A DNA stretch of 56,664 nt from Sporolactobacillus nakayamae (GCF_900113325.1 NZ_FOOY01000012.1:1-56664); one strand, 5' to 3'. Shown: positions 1 through 8,407, counted from the first letter of the stretch. Program-made: numbers and translations. Notes: generated by a model from the sequence alone, not told the origin.

Positions 1-21
1 TTTTATTCATGTTTTGAAAAC

Positions 22-130
22 CCTAGGCTATGCCTAGGGTTCCGGAGAGCTTCAAGCGATGTATCAAAAAAAGCCTCACTTCGTGTTAAGATAAATTTTG
101 GTTCGCCAACCAAATTTATCAGCCAAAGGG
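22..130 (+). promoter_or_regulatory. IS200 left-end hairpin and translation-limiting leader hairpin
   Basis: Two hairpins precede tnpA. The first, at 22-41, is the likely transposase-binding left end. The second, at 90-120, pairs GATAAATTT with AAATTTATC and GGTT with AACC, and ends three bases before the AAAGGGAG ribosome binding site at 123-130. Similar stems in IS200 elements block outside transcripts or limit translation; that role here is inferred from position. Confidence 0.55.
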
Positions 131-140
131 AGACTCTTTT

Positions 141-626
141 ATGCCATCTGATGTTAACAGTTTAGCACATACAAAATGGAATTGTAAGTATCATGTTGTT
201 TTTGCACCAAAGTATCGGAGACAAATTATCTATGGAAAGTTAAAACAAGATATAGGCATGATTTTAAGACAGTTAAGTGAACGAAAAGGTGTAGAAATTA
301 TCGAAGCCCAAGCATGTAAAGATCACATTCACATGATGGTCAGTATACCGCCTAAGATAAGCGTTGCATCTTTTATCGGCTATCTCAAAGGAAAAAGCAG
401 TTTAATGATCTTTGATCGACATGCGAACTTAAAATATCGATATGGAAATCGAAAATTTTGGTGCAAGGGATATTATGTGGATACAGTAGGAAGAAATAAG
501 AAAGTGATTGCAGAATACATTCGTAATCAGATACAAGAGGATGTAGTCGCAGAGCAACTAAGCATGTTTGAACATATTGATCCGTTTACCGGAGAAGAGG
601 TCAAACGCTCAAAAAAGAAAAAGTAG
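141..626 (+). CDS. tnpA: IS200-like Y1 transposase TnpA
   Basis: 161-residue single-domain transposase of the IS200/IS605 (Transposase_17, REP/IS200) family, which cuts and joins single-stranded DNA through a covalent 5'-phosphotyrosine. The metal-binding HUH motif is HIH at residues 62-64. The catalytic tyrosine is most likely Y126 in EYIRNQ, with the conserved glutamine at 130, as in the helix that carries Tyr127/Gln131 of IS608 TnpA. The conserved stretch FWCKGYYVDTVGRN precedes it. The start follows AAAGGGAG at 123-130. Length is normal for the family, so the gene looks intact. The C-terminus ends in a lysine-rich tail. Confidence 0.93.
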   Translation: MPSDVNSLAHTKWNCKYHVVFAPKYRRQIIYGKLKQDIGMILRQLSERKGVEIIEAQACKDHIHMMVSIPPKISVASFIGYLKGKSSLMIFDRHANLKYRYGNRKFWCKGYYVDTVGRNKKVIAEYIRNQIQEDVVAEQLSMFEHIDPFTGEEVKRSKKKK

Positions 627-755
627 AAGTCACCCTTTAGGGGTGCCGGGGAAGTAGTGCGGTTGGCGGACGCCTCGGTGCCCTTTTAAGGGCTGGCCAG
701 TAACAAAGGCTTTCAGCCGCAGAGCAAACCACCCGTTCACACGGGTGGTTTTGAT
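627..755 (+). ncRNA. structured HEARO/omega-RNA-like segment at the IS right end
   Basis: The 125 bases after the tnpA stop contain no reading frame but several short stems: CACCC/GGGTG at 631-644, GCCCTTTTAAGGGC at 679-692, GGCTTTCAGCC at 709-719, and the right-end hairpin at 728-751. The layout, with motifs GGGGTGCCGGGGAAGT and GGCCAGTAACAAAGGC, resembles from memory the HEARO RNAs of IS200/IscB elements, now recognised as omega RNAs. No IscB or TnpB gene lies beside it here. The family assignment is inference and needs a covariance-model search. Confidence 0.42.
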
Positions 756-780
756 TTTAAGCTAAGAGAGTATCAGCTTC

Positions 781-1140
781 AGGCTAACGCCCAATCTGAG
801 AAATAGACGGAGAAATTCCGCTTATTTGCAAAATGAACGAAAAAATAGCTTAAATAGACGGAGAAATTCCGCTTATCGCATCGAAAAACGTGAAAATGGA
901 GGGATTTTCCGTGGATAAGCGGAAAAATTACCCTTATTTACCAGTGAAACAAGCGCCATGATGTAACTAACCGGAAAATCTCCGCTTATTTTTACTCTCG
1001 CCGGGTTTAATTAAAGACCAATAAGGCGGACGAGCGGCATTCTTTTTTCAAAGAACGCGCAGCCGAAATGTCTGTTCAAGCACAAGGTTGATTTTTCAAA
1101 ACGGCATTTGGAGTAAAGGACCGTGCGCTTTTTGTCCAGT
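781..1140 (+). repeat. dispersed intergenic repeat family 1, copy A
   Basis: This gene-free stretch matches 26407-26870 and 47401-48170. Shared blocks include CGCCCAATCTGAGAAATA, GACGGAGAAATTCCGCTTAT, GCGGAAAAATTACCCTTATT and CCGGAAAATCTCCGCTTATT, and a distal part near 1067-1115 with ATGTCTGTTCAAGC and TTTGGAGTAAAGGA. The core can fold: AATTCCGCTTATC at about 866-878 pairs with GGATAAGCGGAAAAATT at about 913-929, enclosing a smaller stem GAAAAT/ATTTTC with a GGAGGG loop. All three copies point the same way. Confidence 0.8.
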
Positions 1141-1177
1141 TTCTCTTATTTCTTGAGGAAAATTGCGCGGTCGTGAA

Positions 1178-1207
1178 TTGACCGTTTTATTGCGGATGAA
1201 TTAGAAT
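1178..1207 (+). promoter_or_regulatory. candidate sigma-A promoter for the YvjA-like gene
   Basis: TTGACC at 1178-1183 and TAGAAT at 1202-1207 are separated by 18 bases, and the gene starts 44 bases downstream. Confidence 0.5.
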
Positions 1208-1250
1208 AAGAGCATTCGACTAGTTTGTACTTAGAAAAAGGAGCTTATGG

Positions 1251-2147
1251 ATGCATTTAATAAAAAAAAGAGACAAGCATGTTGCGCCGTCCCGTGGCAA
1301 GACGGCGTTAGTTATGGACTATATATTGGTCATCATCGGATCTTTTATCGTTGGAATCACGTTTAATGTGTTTATGCTGCCGACGCATATCGCCTCTGGG
1401 GGTGTTGCCGGGATCAGTATTGTGCTTCACTGGACACTTGGCTGGGTGCCGTCTTATGTGCTTTGGGGATTGAACGTGCCGATTTTCATTATCGGGCTGC
1501 TCATTCTCGGCCGCAGTTTCGGTTACGCGGATTATGCGATGAAAACCTTGCTCGGCACAGTCATGCTGCCGCTCTCTATATTTCTTACGGCCGGAATGCC
1601 GGCGGCGACAGACAGTCCGCTGCTTGGCGCGCTGTTCGGCGGTATCGGCACCGGAATCGGTTTAGGTATTGTGTTCCGTGGCCGCGGATCAACCGGGGGA
1701 ACCGCGCTCGCCGGGCAAATCATACAGAAATTCAGCGGTCTGTCAATCGGTATATGCGTCTCAATTTTGGACGGGTTGATTGTGATTACCTCTGCGTTCT
1801 TCATGTCGCTTGAAGCGGCACTTTATGCACTGATCAGTATCTATTTGACTGCAAAAATGATTGATGTGGTGCAGCTCGGCTTCAACACGGAAAAGATGGC
1901 GCTGATCATTTCGGATAAGGAAGAGGCGATGCGCCAAGCAATTCTTGACGAAATTGATCGCGGCGTGACGCGTATCACCAGCCAAGGCGGCTACACAGGT
2001 GACGACCGTCCGATGCTGATGACGGTCGTGTCGCAGGGCGAGCTGACCCATCTGAAGCAGCTTGTCCGATCGATTGACTCCGATTCTTTCTTCATTATCA
2101 CCAATGCGACTGAGGTATTCGGTAAAGGATTCTATCAAAGAACGTGA
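1251..2147 (+). CDS. yvjA: YitT-family (DUF2179) membrane protein, YvjA-like
   Basis: 298-residue polytopic membrane protein. About five or six hydrophobic segments lie between residues 20 and 200, including the glycine-rich stretch LFGGIGTGIGLGIVFRGRGS. They are followed by a soluble C-terminal domain (about 210-298) of the DUF2179 type with GGYTGDDRPML. The family is widespread in Bacillota; its function is not established, though some paralogues have been linked to transport. A YvjA homologue also lies next to ftsEX in B. subtilis. The ATG at 1251 follows AAAAAGGAG with good spacing. The gene ends in its own terminator, so it is probably transcribed alone. Confidence 0.85.
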   Translation: MHLIKKRDKHVAPSRGKTALVMDYILVIIGSFIVGITFNVFMLPTHIASGGVAGISIVLHWTLGWVPSYVLWGLNVPIFIIGLLILGRSFGYADYAMKTLLGTVMLPLSIFLTAGMPAATDSPLLGALFGGIGTGIGLGIVFRGRGSTGGTALAGQIIQKFSGLSIGICVSILDGLIVITSAFFMSLEAALYALISIYLTAKMIDVVQLGFNTEKMALIISDKEEAMRQAILDEIDRGVTRITSQGGYTGDDRPMLMTVVSQGELTHLKQLVRSIDSDSFFIITNATEVFGKGFYQRT

Positions 2148-2152
2148 GGAGA

Positions 2153-2178
2153 AGCGGGGCGAAGGCCCGCTTTTCTTC
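2153..2178 (+). terminator. intrinsic terminator after the YvjA-like gene
   Basis: Hairpin AAGCGGG/CCCGCTT with loop GCGAAGG, followed by TTTTC. Confidence 0.7.
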
Positions 2179-2189
2179 GCAGAATAAGA

Positions 2190-2552
2190 GATTCGCACGA
2201 AACCTTGCTGAGCGGCACCGAACGTCGCCATTAGTGTGCAATCACAGAATCAAACATTTTTCGACGGGATTTTTGCATTTGCGTGTCTGTTTTGAAATTG
2301 AAATGTAATAATTTTCATAGGTAGTTCGTTGGGTTTGGATGGTATAATGGTGAATGATTGATTGGCAGTATCATTCGGCGCGCGTGGGGATGGGATTCTT
2401 GGTATTGGTTGATTCGGGACTTGCTTCTGGTCATGCCAACCCTCTCATTCTTGCGTTTGATGCGAATGGTTTACATAGAAATGTATTATCGGACAGATTT
2501 TTTGGTTTTACGACAAAATGTGGAGAAAAAGGACTTTGGGGGAAGGAACTTT
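2190..2552 (+). other. gene-free leader region upstream of ftsE
   Basis: A TATAAT at 2343-2348 could be the -10 box of the ftsE promoter, though no good -35 box is visible. That would give a leader of about 200 bases. Frames are open through it (one merges with ftsE), but none has a ribosome binding site or recognisable protein content, so no gene is called. Confidence 0.4.
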
Positions 2553-3248
2553 ATGGATGACGTTATTTTGATGCAAAATGTCTGGAAGGCCTATCCGAAC
2601 GGGGTTATGGCGCTGAACGGTATTGATCTGTCTGTTAAACAAGGTGAATTTGTCTACATCGTCGGCCCAAGTGGCGCGGGAAAGTCGACTTTTATAAAAA
2701 TGGTGATTAGAGAATTAAAGCCTACGCGTGGAAAGATTTTCATTAATAATAAGAACATCGCGAATTTGAGAGAGCGGCAGGTGCCGTATTTCCGCCGTAA
2801 AATTGGAATTGTGTTCCAGGATTTCCGGCTGCTTCCGAAGCTGACGGTCTATGAAAACGTCGCGTTCGCGTTGGAGGTTATTGAGGAGCATCCGCGGCAG
2901 ATTAAACGTCGCGTGATGGAGGTGCTTGATCTGGTTGGGCTGAAGCATAAGATGCGCTCATTTCCCGATCAGCTCTCCGGCGGCGAGCAGCAGCGTGTGT
3001 CGATCGCGCGCTCGATTTGCAACCGCCCGCCTGTGCTGATTGCCGATGAACCGACAGGGAACCTTGATCCGGAGACGTCTTGGCAGATTATGGATGTGTT
3101 CAGACGGATCAACGAGCAGGGGACGACGATTGTTATGGCGACCCACAACAGGGAAATTGTTAACAAAATCAGGCACAGAGTTTTGGCACTTGAAGGCGGT
3201 ATGATTGTGCGTGATCAGCAGGAAGGTGACTACGGCTATGAAGATTAG
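2553..3248 (+). CDS. ftsE: cell-division ABC transporter ATP-binding protein FtsE
   Basis: 231-residue ATPase that works with FtsX. In Bacillus the FtsEX complex activates the cell-wall hydrolase CwlO during elongation and influences entry into sporulation. Walker A is GPSGAGKST at residues 38-46, followed by the Q-loop region [10 protein letters not shown], the ABC signature LSGGEQQR and Walker B VLIADEP. The frame is open upstream, but the ATG at 2553 is chosen because GGGGGAAGGAAC precedes it and the length then matches the family (about 228). The gene overlaps ftsX by 11 bases, so the two are translationally coupled. Confidence 0.96.
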   Translation: MDDVILMQNVWKAYPNGVMALNGIDLSVKQGEFVYIVGPSGAGKSTFIKMVIRELKPTRGKIFINNKNIANLRERQVPYFRRKIGIVFQDFRLLPKLTVYENVAFALEVIEEHPRQIKRRVMEVLDLVGLKHKMRSFPDQLSGGEQQRVSIARSICNRPPVLIADEPTGNLDPETSWQIMDVFRRINEQGTTIVMATHNREIVNKIRHRVLALEGGMIVRDQQEGDYGYED

Positions 3249-4131
3249 AACTTTGCGAAGACACATCAATGAAAGCTTTAAGAGTCTCGGACGAAACGGG
3301 TGGATGACATTCGCTTCGGTGAGTGCGGTTACTGTGTCGCTCGTGCTTGTCGGTCTATTCTTGATGGTCATGTTCAACTTAAATAAGATCGCCGGCGACA
3401 TTGAAAGCGACGTCGAGGTGCGTGTCTATCTTGATCAGTCGATAACGCAGCCGCAGCAAACCGCTTTGAAGAATGATTTGAAGGGAATCAAGCATGTTCA
3501 GTCCGTTCGCTTCCAGTCAAAAAAGGAAGGCTTGAACAGTTTGATGGAAAGCCTTGGCAATGATAAAAAAAGCTTTTCGGATCTTCAGAAAGAGAATCCG
3601 CTTCCGAACGCATTTATTTTAAAAACGAAGAAACCGGAACAAACGATACATGTCGCGAATGTGGTGAAAAATCTTCCGAATGTCACGGATGTGCGCTACG
3701 GAAAAGGGACGGTTGAGAAGCTGTTCAAATTCATCAATATCGCGAGAAACGTGGGTATTGTATTAATTATCGGCTTGCTGTTTACCTCGGTATTCTTGAT
3801 TGCCAATACGATTAAGCTGACGATTGTCGCGCGTCGCCGCGAGATTGAAATTATGAAGCTTGTCGGTGCGACAAACGCATTTGTCCGCTGGCCCTATTTC
3901 ATTGAGGGATTGGTCATGGGCGTTCTTGGATCAATCATTCCTGTCATTTTGGTTATGGTTGTGTACCGTTTTGCCTATTATAGTCTTGGGGGCAATTTGC
4001 AGCAGATGTTCATCAAACTGATTCCATACCACACGATGACCATGAACCTGAGCATTCTTCTGATTGGTATCGGTGCGTTGATCGGTGTTTGGGGCAGTCT
4101 GAGTTCGGTACGAAAATTTTTGAAAGTCTAA
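3238..4131 (+). CDS. ftsX: cell-division permease-like protein FtsX
   Basis: 297-residue membrane partner of FtsE. A cytoplasmic N-terminus with the conserved RHINESFKSLGRNGW-type motif precedes the first membrane segment (about residues 24-46). A large extracellular loop (about 50-165) follows, then three membrane segments in the C-terminal FtsX domain (about 175-290), including the conserved ARRREIEIMKLVGAT. The start at 3238 lies inside the end of ftsE and has GGAAGGTGA upstream. Length agrees with B. subtilis FtsX (296). A terminator follows directly. Confidence 0.96.
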   Translation: MKIRTLRRHINESFKSLGRNGWMTFASVSAVTVSLVLVGLFLMVMFNLNKIAGDIESDVEVRVYLDQSITQPQQTALKNDLKGIKHVQSVRFQSKKEGLNSLMESLGNDKKSFSDLQKENPLPNAFILKTKKPEQTIHVANVVKNLPNVTDVRYGKGTVEKLFKFINIARNVGIVLIIGLLFTSVFLIANTIKLTIVARRREIEIMKLVGATNAFVRWPYFIEGLVMGVLGSIIPVILVMVVYRFAYYSLGGNLQQMFIKLIPYHTMTMNLSILLIGIGALIGVWGSLSSVRKFLKV

Positions 4132-4132
4132 T

Positions 4133-4166
4133 AAGCCGCCTGCTGCGTATGGTGGCTTTTTTTCTT
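4133..4166 (+). terminator. intrinsic terminator after ftsEX
   Basis: Hairpin AGCCGCC/GGTGGCT (one G-T pair) followed by seven T residues. Confidence 0.75.
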
Positions 4167-4306
4167 ACCTTGCTTGATGGTGAGGCGGTTCGCAGGGATA
4201 TCTGCAAGACATGCATGGGACATTGTTGTATGATAAGAGCAATGTTCGGTTTGCGTAGTGATGATTTATTGCGGCAAAACGGTGTTTATTGAGGAGGCAA
4301 TTCTTT

Positions 4307-5764
4307 ATGAAAAAGTTCAGTGGCAAAGTGGTCGCTTTGCTCATGGCGATCTCACTGCTCGTTGGAGCGGCAGGCTCTTACGCGGTGTTTGGCTTTGTCC
4401 AGAATCGCAGCCAGGAATCCGCTGCTGCGGCTACAAATGGTACGATTGCGGCGGATAAGGCTACGGCGAAAGTGAAAGCGATCCATGATCTGATTGAGAA
4501 TAAATATTTTCAGAAGATCAGCAGTTCGGATCTGTATGACGGTGCAATCAAAGGCATGATTGAAGCGCTAAACGATCCGTTTTCAAGCTACATGAATGCG
4601 AAGACGGCATCGGACTTCACGCAATCACTTTCTTCGTCTTTCCAAGGAATTGGGGCCGAAGTCCAGATGGTTGGCAAGCAGGTCACTGTTGTATCTCCGA
4701 TTAAAGGATCGCCAGCTGAAAGAGCAGGGCTTAAGCCGAAGGATGCGATTGTGAAAATCAATGGCAAATCAACGGATGGCCTTGATATCAATCAAGCGGT
4801 CAATAAAATCCGTGGGAAAAAGGGAACCGTTGTCCGTCTTGGTATCAAACGGCCGGGGGTTAGCGATGAATTGGCGTTCGCCATTAAGCGCGATACGATT
4901 CCGATCCGAACGGTTGAGAGCAAGATGTTGAAGCGCGATGGCCAATCGATTGGTTATATTGCGATTACGCAGTTCAACGAAAATACAGATCAGGAATTCA
5001 CTAAGGCGCTGAGCAAGCTCGAAGGCGACCAAATGAAAGGCTTGATCATTGATGTGCGCGGCAATCCGGGCGGCTATCTCCAGGCGGTTGAGAAAATAGG
5101 CAATCTGCTTGTGCCGTCGGACAAACCGATTGTACAAATCGAGGATCGTGCCGGCAAGAAACAGCCGTTCTATTCAACTCTTAAGAAGAAGAAACAGTAT
5201 CCGATTACTGCCCTGATTGACGGTGGATCGGCGTCTGCGTCTGAAATTCTCGCAGGTGCGCTCCATGAAGCGGCGGGTTATCCGCTGGTTGGTGTCAAGT
5301 CATTCGGCAAAGGGACGGTTCAGCAGGGCATTGAGCTTTCCGATAAAAGCGAAGTGAAGCTGACGACGGATAAATGGCTGACTCCGGACGCCAACTGGAT
5401 TCACAAAAAGGGCATCAAGCCGACAATCAACGTGAAGCAGCCGGATTACTTCTATGTCGCACCGATCACGCTTAAAAAAGGTAAGACGCTCAAGGCAGAT
5501 GAAACAAGCGCGATTATTGCCGACGCTCAGAAGATGCTGAAGGCGGCCGGTCACAATCCGGGTCGCGTCGATGGCTACTACAGTGCCGGGACTGTGCAGG
5601 CAGTTAAAGCTTTCCAACAAGATAAAAAGTTGCCGAGCAGCGGTGTGATCAACCAGAAAACAGCCGATGCATTGCAGCAGGCAACCTTGACGGCGATTAA
5701 GAATCAGAAAAATGATCGTCAGTTGAACACCGCAGTCAAGGTAATTGAGAAAGATCTAAAATAA
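4307..5764 (+). CDS. ctpB: C-terminal processing protease CtpB (S41 family)
   Basis: 485-residue secreted or membrane-anchored serine protease. A signal or anchor segment (about 8-30) is followed by a PDZ domain (about 100-185), the S41 protease core (about 190-375) and a peptidoglycan-binding domain (about 405-465). The catalytic serine is in GGSASASEI and the lysine in SFGKGTVQ, a Ser-Lys dyad. In B. subtilis, CtpB made during sporulation helps activate pro-sigma-K by cleaving SpoIVFA. Position between ftsEX and minJ matches B. subtilis. The ATG at 4307 is chosen for the GAGGAGG nine bases upstream. Confidence 0.94.
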   Translation: MKKFSGKVVALLMAISLLVGAAGSYAVFGFVQNRSQESAAAATNGTIAADKATAKVKAIHDLIENKYFQKISSSDLYDGAIKGMIEALNDPFSSYMNAKTASDFTQSLSSSFQGIGAEVQMVGKQVTVVSPIKGSPAERAGLKPKDAIVKINGKSTDGLDINQAVNKIRGKKGTVVRLGIKRPGVSDELAFAIKRDTIPIRTVESKMLKRDGQSIGYIAITQFNENTDQEFTKALSKLEGDQMKGLIIDVRGNPGGYLQAVEKIGNLLVPSDKPIVQIEDRAGKKQPFYSTLKKKKQYPITALIDGGSASASEILAGALHEAAGYPLVGVKSFGKGTVQQGIELSDKSEVKLTTDKWLTPDANWIHKKGIKPTINVKQPDYFYVAPITLKKGKTLKADETSAIIADAQKMLKAAGHNPGRVDGYYSAGTVQAVKAFQQDKKLPSSGVINQKTADALQQATLTAIKNQKNDRQLNTAVKVIEKDLK

Positions 5765-5775
5765 GTAAACTAGAT

Positions 5776-5815
5776 TGGGAACAGGCACTGCTTCGGCGGT
5801 GCCTGTTTTCTGTCT
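5776..5815 (+). terminator. intrinsic terminator after ctpB
   Basis: Strong hairpin AACAGGCAC/GTGCCTGTT with loop TGCTTCGGCG, then TTTTC. Confidence 0.8.
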
Positions 5816-5835
5816 ATGAGGTGCCGAACCTGAAA

Positions 5836-6139
5836 CGCTCGAAAAACTTTTCAAAGCGCTCGATAACCCGGGCAAAACGCTCGATAAACTTTTCAAAGCG
5901 CTCGATAACCCGAGCAAAACGCTCGATAAACTTTTCAAAACGCTCGATAACCCGAGCGAAACGCTCGATAAACTTTTCAAAGCGCTCGATAACCCGGGCA
6001 AAACGCTCGATAAACTTTTCAAAGCGCTCGATAACCCGAGCAAAGCGCTCGATAACCCGAGCAAAGCGCTCGATAACCAGGGCGAAACGCTCGAAAAACT
6101 TTTCAAAGCGCTCGATAACCCGAGCAAAACGCTCGATAA
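5836..6139 (+). repeat. tandem array of fourteen and a half 21-bp units
   Basis: Every unit opens with CGCTCGA. Two main kinds mostly alternate: one continues TAAACTTTTCAAAG, the other TAACCCGAGCAAAA, which makes the small palindrome CTCGATAACCCGAG. Fourteen full units fill 5836-6129 and a partial one reaches 6139. Units abut without spacers, so it is not a CRISPR array. Because 21 is a multiple of three, long frames stay open on both strands; these are artefacts with no start signals. The array lies between the ctpB terminator and another terminator at 6163. Confidence 0.95.
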
Positions 6140-6162
6140 CATGTAAATGGCTTTATAGGCTG

Positions 6163-6202
6163 AAGAACTTTTCCATTGATCAGGATGGAAAAGTTCTTTT
6201 TT
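6163..6202 (+). terminator. strong intrinsic terminator downstream of the 21-bp array
   Basis: Perfect 14-bp stem AAGAACTTTTCCAT/ATGGAAAAGTTCTT with an 8-base loop, running into a T tract. No gene ends just upstream, so it terminates transcripts that cross the repeat array. Confidence 0.8.
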
Positions 6203-6405
6203 CCTGTGATAGCGAGATTGACGCATTTTGCAGTAAAAAATTTCCTGAATCGTCGGTTTATGTCGGCATTCCTCATGTATAATTAAAGTGAGAAGTACAG
6301 AGCAGGAATTTCACTATATAGTGTCGAAAACATCAAGATGATTGGATCGAATGGCTTTGGTGGAATGGAGTCTTTGGTTAGGAATCAGTCGTGGGGGAAT
6401 TGAGA

Positions 6406-7605
6406 ATGACGGACATCGTAGGGTTTGTTTTTTCGGGCATTGCCACATTTTTTGTGAATCCAATAGTGTATCTGCTTGTGCTGGCTTTGTTTCTTTACAG
6501 CGCGCAGCGGGTGAGGAGGGAGCGGCGTTCGTTCCGGGTCAAGGCGTATGGAATGTTTAATACGATCTTCGCGAGTATCTTGCCCAGTTTGATTGTCGGG
6601 CTGATCGGATCGCTGGTGCTAATCGTGGCCGGAGTCAGTCTCGCACCGGGAGTGATTGTTCTGTTTTCACTCGCGTATTTCGTTGTGCTGCTCACTTGCC
6701 AGCAGCGTTTTCTGTCACCTGCCATCGCTGGCGGATTGACACTTGTCGCAGCTTATTTTATTCCGGTATTCCAAACTCCATATCCACTGATTAATCGATG
6801 GATCGCAGAGATTCATGCGCTTGATTACCTCTCCTTTGGCGTTTTTCTCATTGTTGGTTTGCTTGTCGAAACAATGTTGATCTTCTTTTGGGGGGCGAAT
6901 CAGACATCACCGCGTCTCATCAGCGGCAATCGAGGCGGATTGGTCGGCGCGCAAGAAGCTTGTCAGATTTGGATTGCTCCCCTGTTTTTTCTTGTCCCTG
7001 TAACCGGCGTAATTCCGGCGATTGGTCCATGGCCGTTTGTGTCTGATGGAACATCATTCAGCTTTGCAATTTTTCCGCTTGGTGTGGGGATCGCGCAGTT
7101 AATCACGCATTCGCTGCCAAAGCAGGCGGTGCATCAAACGGCACGTTGGATGATGGCGACGTCCGGAATAAGCGCCATTTTTGTCGGGGCAGCTTTTCTG
7201 CTTAGGCTTCCGATTTTGGTCGTAATAGGCGGTGCGGCTGCACTCATAAGCCGCTTGGTTCTTGTTTGGTATCACCATCACCTGCGTGAGACGCATCCGT
7301 TTTATTATGTCATGCCGAACAGGGGGCTGCGGCTCATCGGCGTGATCCCCCATTCACTTGGCGCGCGGCTGGGTATTATTCCGGGCGAGGAGATCTTGCG
7401 CGTGAACGATCAGGAAGTCGGAAGTGTCTTCGAATTCTATGATGCGCTGCAAAAGCATGCGGCTTATTGCAAGCTTGAAGTCATTGATCGCTTTGGCGAG
7501 CAGCGTTTCGTGAAAGGCCCGATTCATGAGGATGACGATTATAAGATCGGTTTGCTTTTTCTGGAAAATGACCAATGGAATATAAAACAAAAGACAAATA
7601 GTTGA
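6406..7605 (+). CDS. minJ: cell-division topological determinant MinJ
   Basis: 399-residue membrane protein. Six to eight hydrophobic segments (about residues 5-295) are followed by a C-terminal PDZ domain (about 305-395) containing GARLGIIPGEEILRVNDQEV. In B. subtilis MinJ bridges DivIVA and MinD at the cell pole and septum. Length is close to B. subtilis MinJ (397), and the position after ctpB is conserved. The ATG at 6406 is preceded by GGGGGAATTGAGA. A -10-like TATAAT lies at 6278-6283. Confidence 0.88.
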   Translation: MTDIVGFVFSGIATFFVNPIVYLLVLALFLYSAQRVRRERRSFRVKAYGMFNTIFASILPSLIVGLIGSLVLIVAGVSLAPGVIVLFSLAYFVVLLTCQQRFLSPAIAGGLTLVAAYFIPVFQTPYPLINRWIAEIHALDYLSFGVFLIVGLLVETMLIFFWGANQTSPRLISGNRGGLVGAQEACQIWIAPLFFLVPVTGVIPAIGPWPFVSDGTSFSFAIFPLGVGIAQLITHSLPKQAVHQTARWMMATSGISAIFVGAAFLLRLPILVVIGGAAALISRLVLVWYHHHLRETHPFYYVMPNRGLRLIGVIPHSLGARLGIIPGEEILRVNDQEVGSVFEFYDALQKHAAYCKLEVIDRFGEQRFVKGPIHEDDDYKIGLLFLENDQWNIKQKTNS

Positions 7606-7987
7606 ACGTCAATTCGAATAGTATGATAGATTTAGCACGGAAAGAGCCGAACCCAGTTATCGGTATATCATCAAAAAGACGAAGCTAAGGCTCTAAACTT
7701 GCCCGCAGAGTATACGCGGAATCTGTGACTGATTGTTAAATATTAGGAAAATTCGCTACAGGACGCACGTGCTGCTAGTCGCGGAAGTTTCTTTATTGCC
7801 GGATCATCTTTTAGCGCGTTCTTGCACCTGTCAAAAAGTGACTGAATTAGAAATCGAGTACAGAAAAGTGAACTTTTGTAACATTATTGAACCGTTTACA
7901 CAGCCATATGATGCATCATGGTAGTATAATTAATAGATAACATCTGTGGACTTGGCCTAAATATGATGGAGAGGAGGGAACTATAAA
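7606..7987 (+). promoter_or_regulatory. long intergenic region and promoter for abrB
   Basis: No gene is seen. TATAAT at 7925-7930 is a likely abrB -10 box without a good -35. TGTCAAA at 7829-7835 differs by one base from a Spo0A box (TGTCGAA), and Spo0A represses abrB in B. subtilis. Further upstream, AGAGCC at 7644-7649 can pair with GGCTCT at 7690-7695 around an inner CCGA/TCGG stem. That fold was compared with known riboswitches without a match. Confidence 0.4.
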
Positions 7988-8278
7988 TTGAAATCGACGG
8001 GTATTGTGCGTAAAGTTGATGAATTGGGACGTGTCGTGATTCCGATTGAGCTTAGGAGAACTTTGAATATTAAGGAGGGTGATCCGCTCGAAATCTTCAC
8101 TGAAGATGAACGGATTATCTTCAAAAAATATGTGCCTAATATGGCATGCCAGATTACGAATGAGGTGTCACCGGATAATTTGGTACTTGCGAATGGAAAA
8201 CTGATTCTGAGTCGCAAGGCGGCAAAAGGAATTGTCGATGAGATAGAAAAGTATATTGGCGAAGATATTAATTCGTAA
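7988..8278 (+). CDS. abrB: transition-state regulator AbrB
   Basis: 96-residue DNA-binding regulator. The N-terminal swapped-hairpin AbrB/SpoVT domain is nearly identical to B. subtilis AbrB (KSTGIVRKVDELGRVVIPIE from residue 2). The C-terminal dimerisation part contains SPDNLVLANGKLILS. AbrB represses many stationary-phase and sporulation genes during growth. The start is TTG at 7988, eight bases after GAGGAGGG; no ATG is available in frame at the conserved N-terminus, and B. subtilis abrB also starts with TTG. The paralogue Abh is a possible alternative. Confidence 0.92.
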   Translation: MKSTGIVRKVDELGRVVIPIELRRTLNIKEGDPLEIFTEDERIIFKKYVPNMACQITNEVSPDNLVLANGKLILSRKAAKGIVDEIEKYIGEDINS

Positions 8279-8292
8279 GTGATTCCGAAAAG

Positions 8293-8327
8293 AACTTCTG
8301 TGGTAATTTGCCATGGGAGTTTTTTTA
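8293..8327 (+). terminator. intrinsic terminator after abrB
   Basis: Hairpin AACTTCTGTGG/CCATGGGAGTT (with G-T pairs) followed by seven T residues. Confidence 0.65.
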
Positions 8328-8407
8328 GTTCACTCAATCATAGAAAAAGTGCATACTGGTTATCCTGTTTATACTTTTTTCAAGTAAGCAGCAATGAAAA
8401 CTATTGA

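Larger units (their letters stand above)
1..765 (+). mobile_element. IS200/IS605-type insertion sequence carrying only tnpA
   Basis: A Y1-type transposase gene sits between two sequences that form hairpins. The left one is CCCTAGGC/GCCTAGGG at 22-41. The right one is AACCACCCGT/ACGGGTGGTT at 728-751. Terminal subterminal hairpins without long inverted repeats are what IS200/IS605 elements use for single-stranded transposition. No tnpB or iscB gene is present. The outer ends are approximate: the left end may lie before base 1, and the right end is probably shortly after the hairpin, near 755-765. Confidence 0.75.

Noticed and set aside
2358-2552. N-terminal extension of FtsE by 65 residues
   Set aside because: The extension has no similarity to FtsE, and a good ribosome binding site precedes the family-length start at 2553.
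5836-6139. CRISPR array
   Set aside because: Units are contiguous with no unique spacers, and no cas genes are present.
5821-6282. Long open frames on both strands across the 21-bp array (about 150 codons each)
   Set aside because: They exist because the unit length is a multiple of three. The encoded chains are simple repeats (KRSITRAKRSINFS type) and there are no ribosome binding sites.
7638-7740. c-di-GMP-I (GEMM) riboswitch upstream of abrB
   Set aside because: GCCGAACC, GACGAAGC and CTAAAC superficially recall the consensus, but the GNRA loop, its receptor and the distal GGGTTGCC segment are missing.
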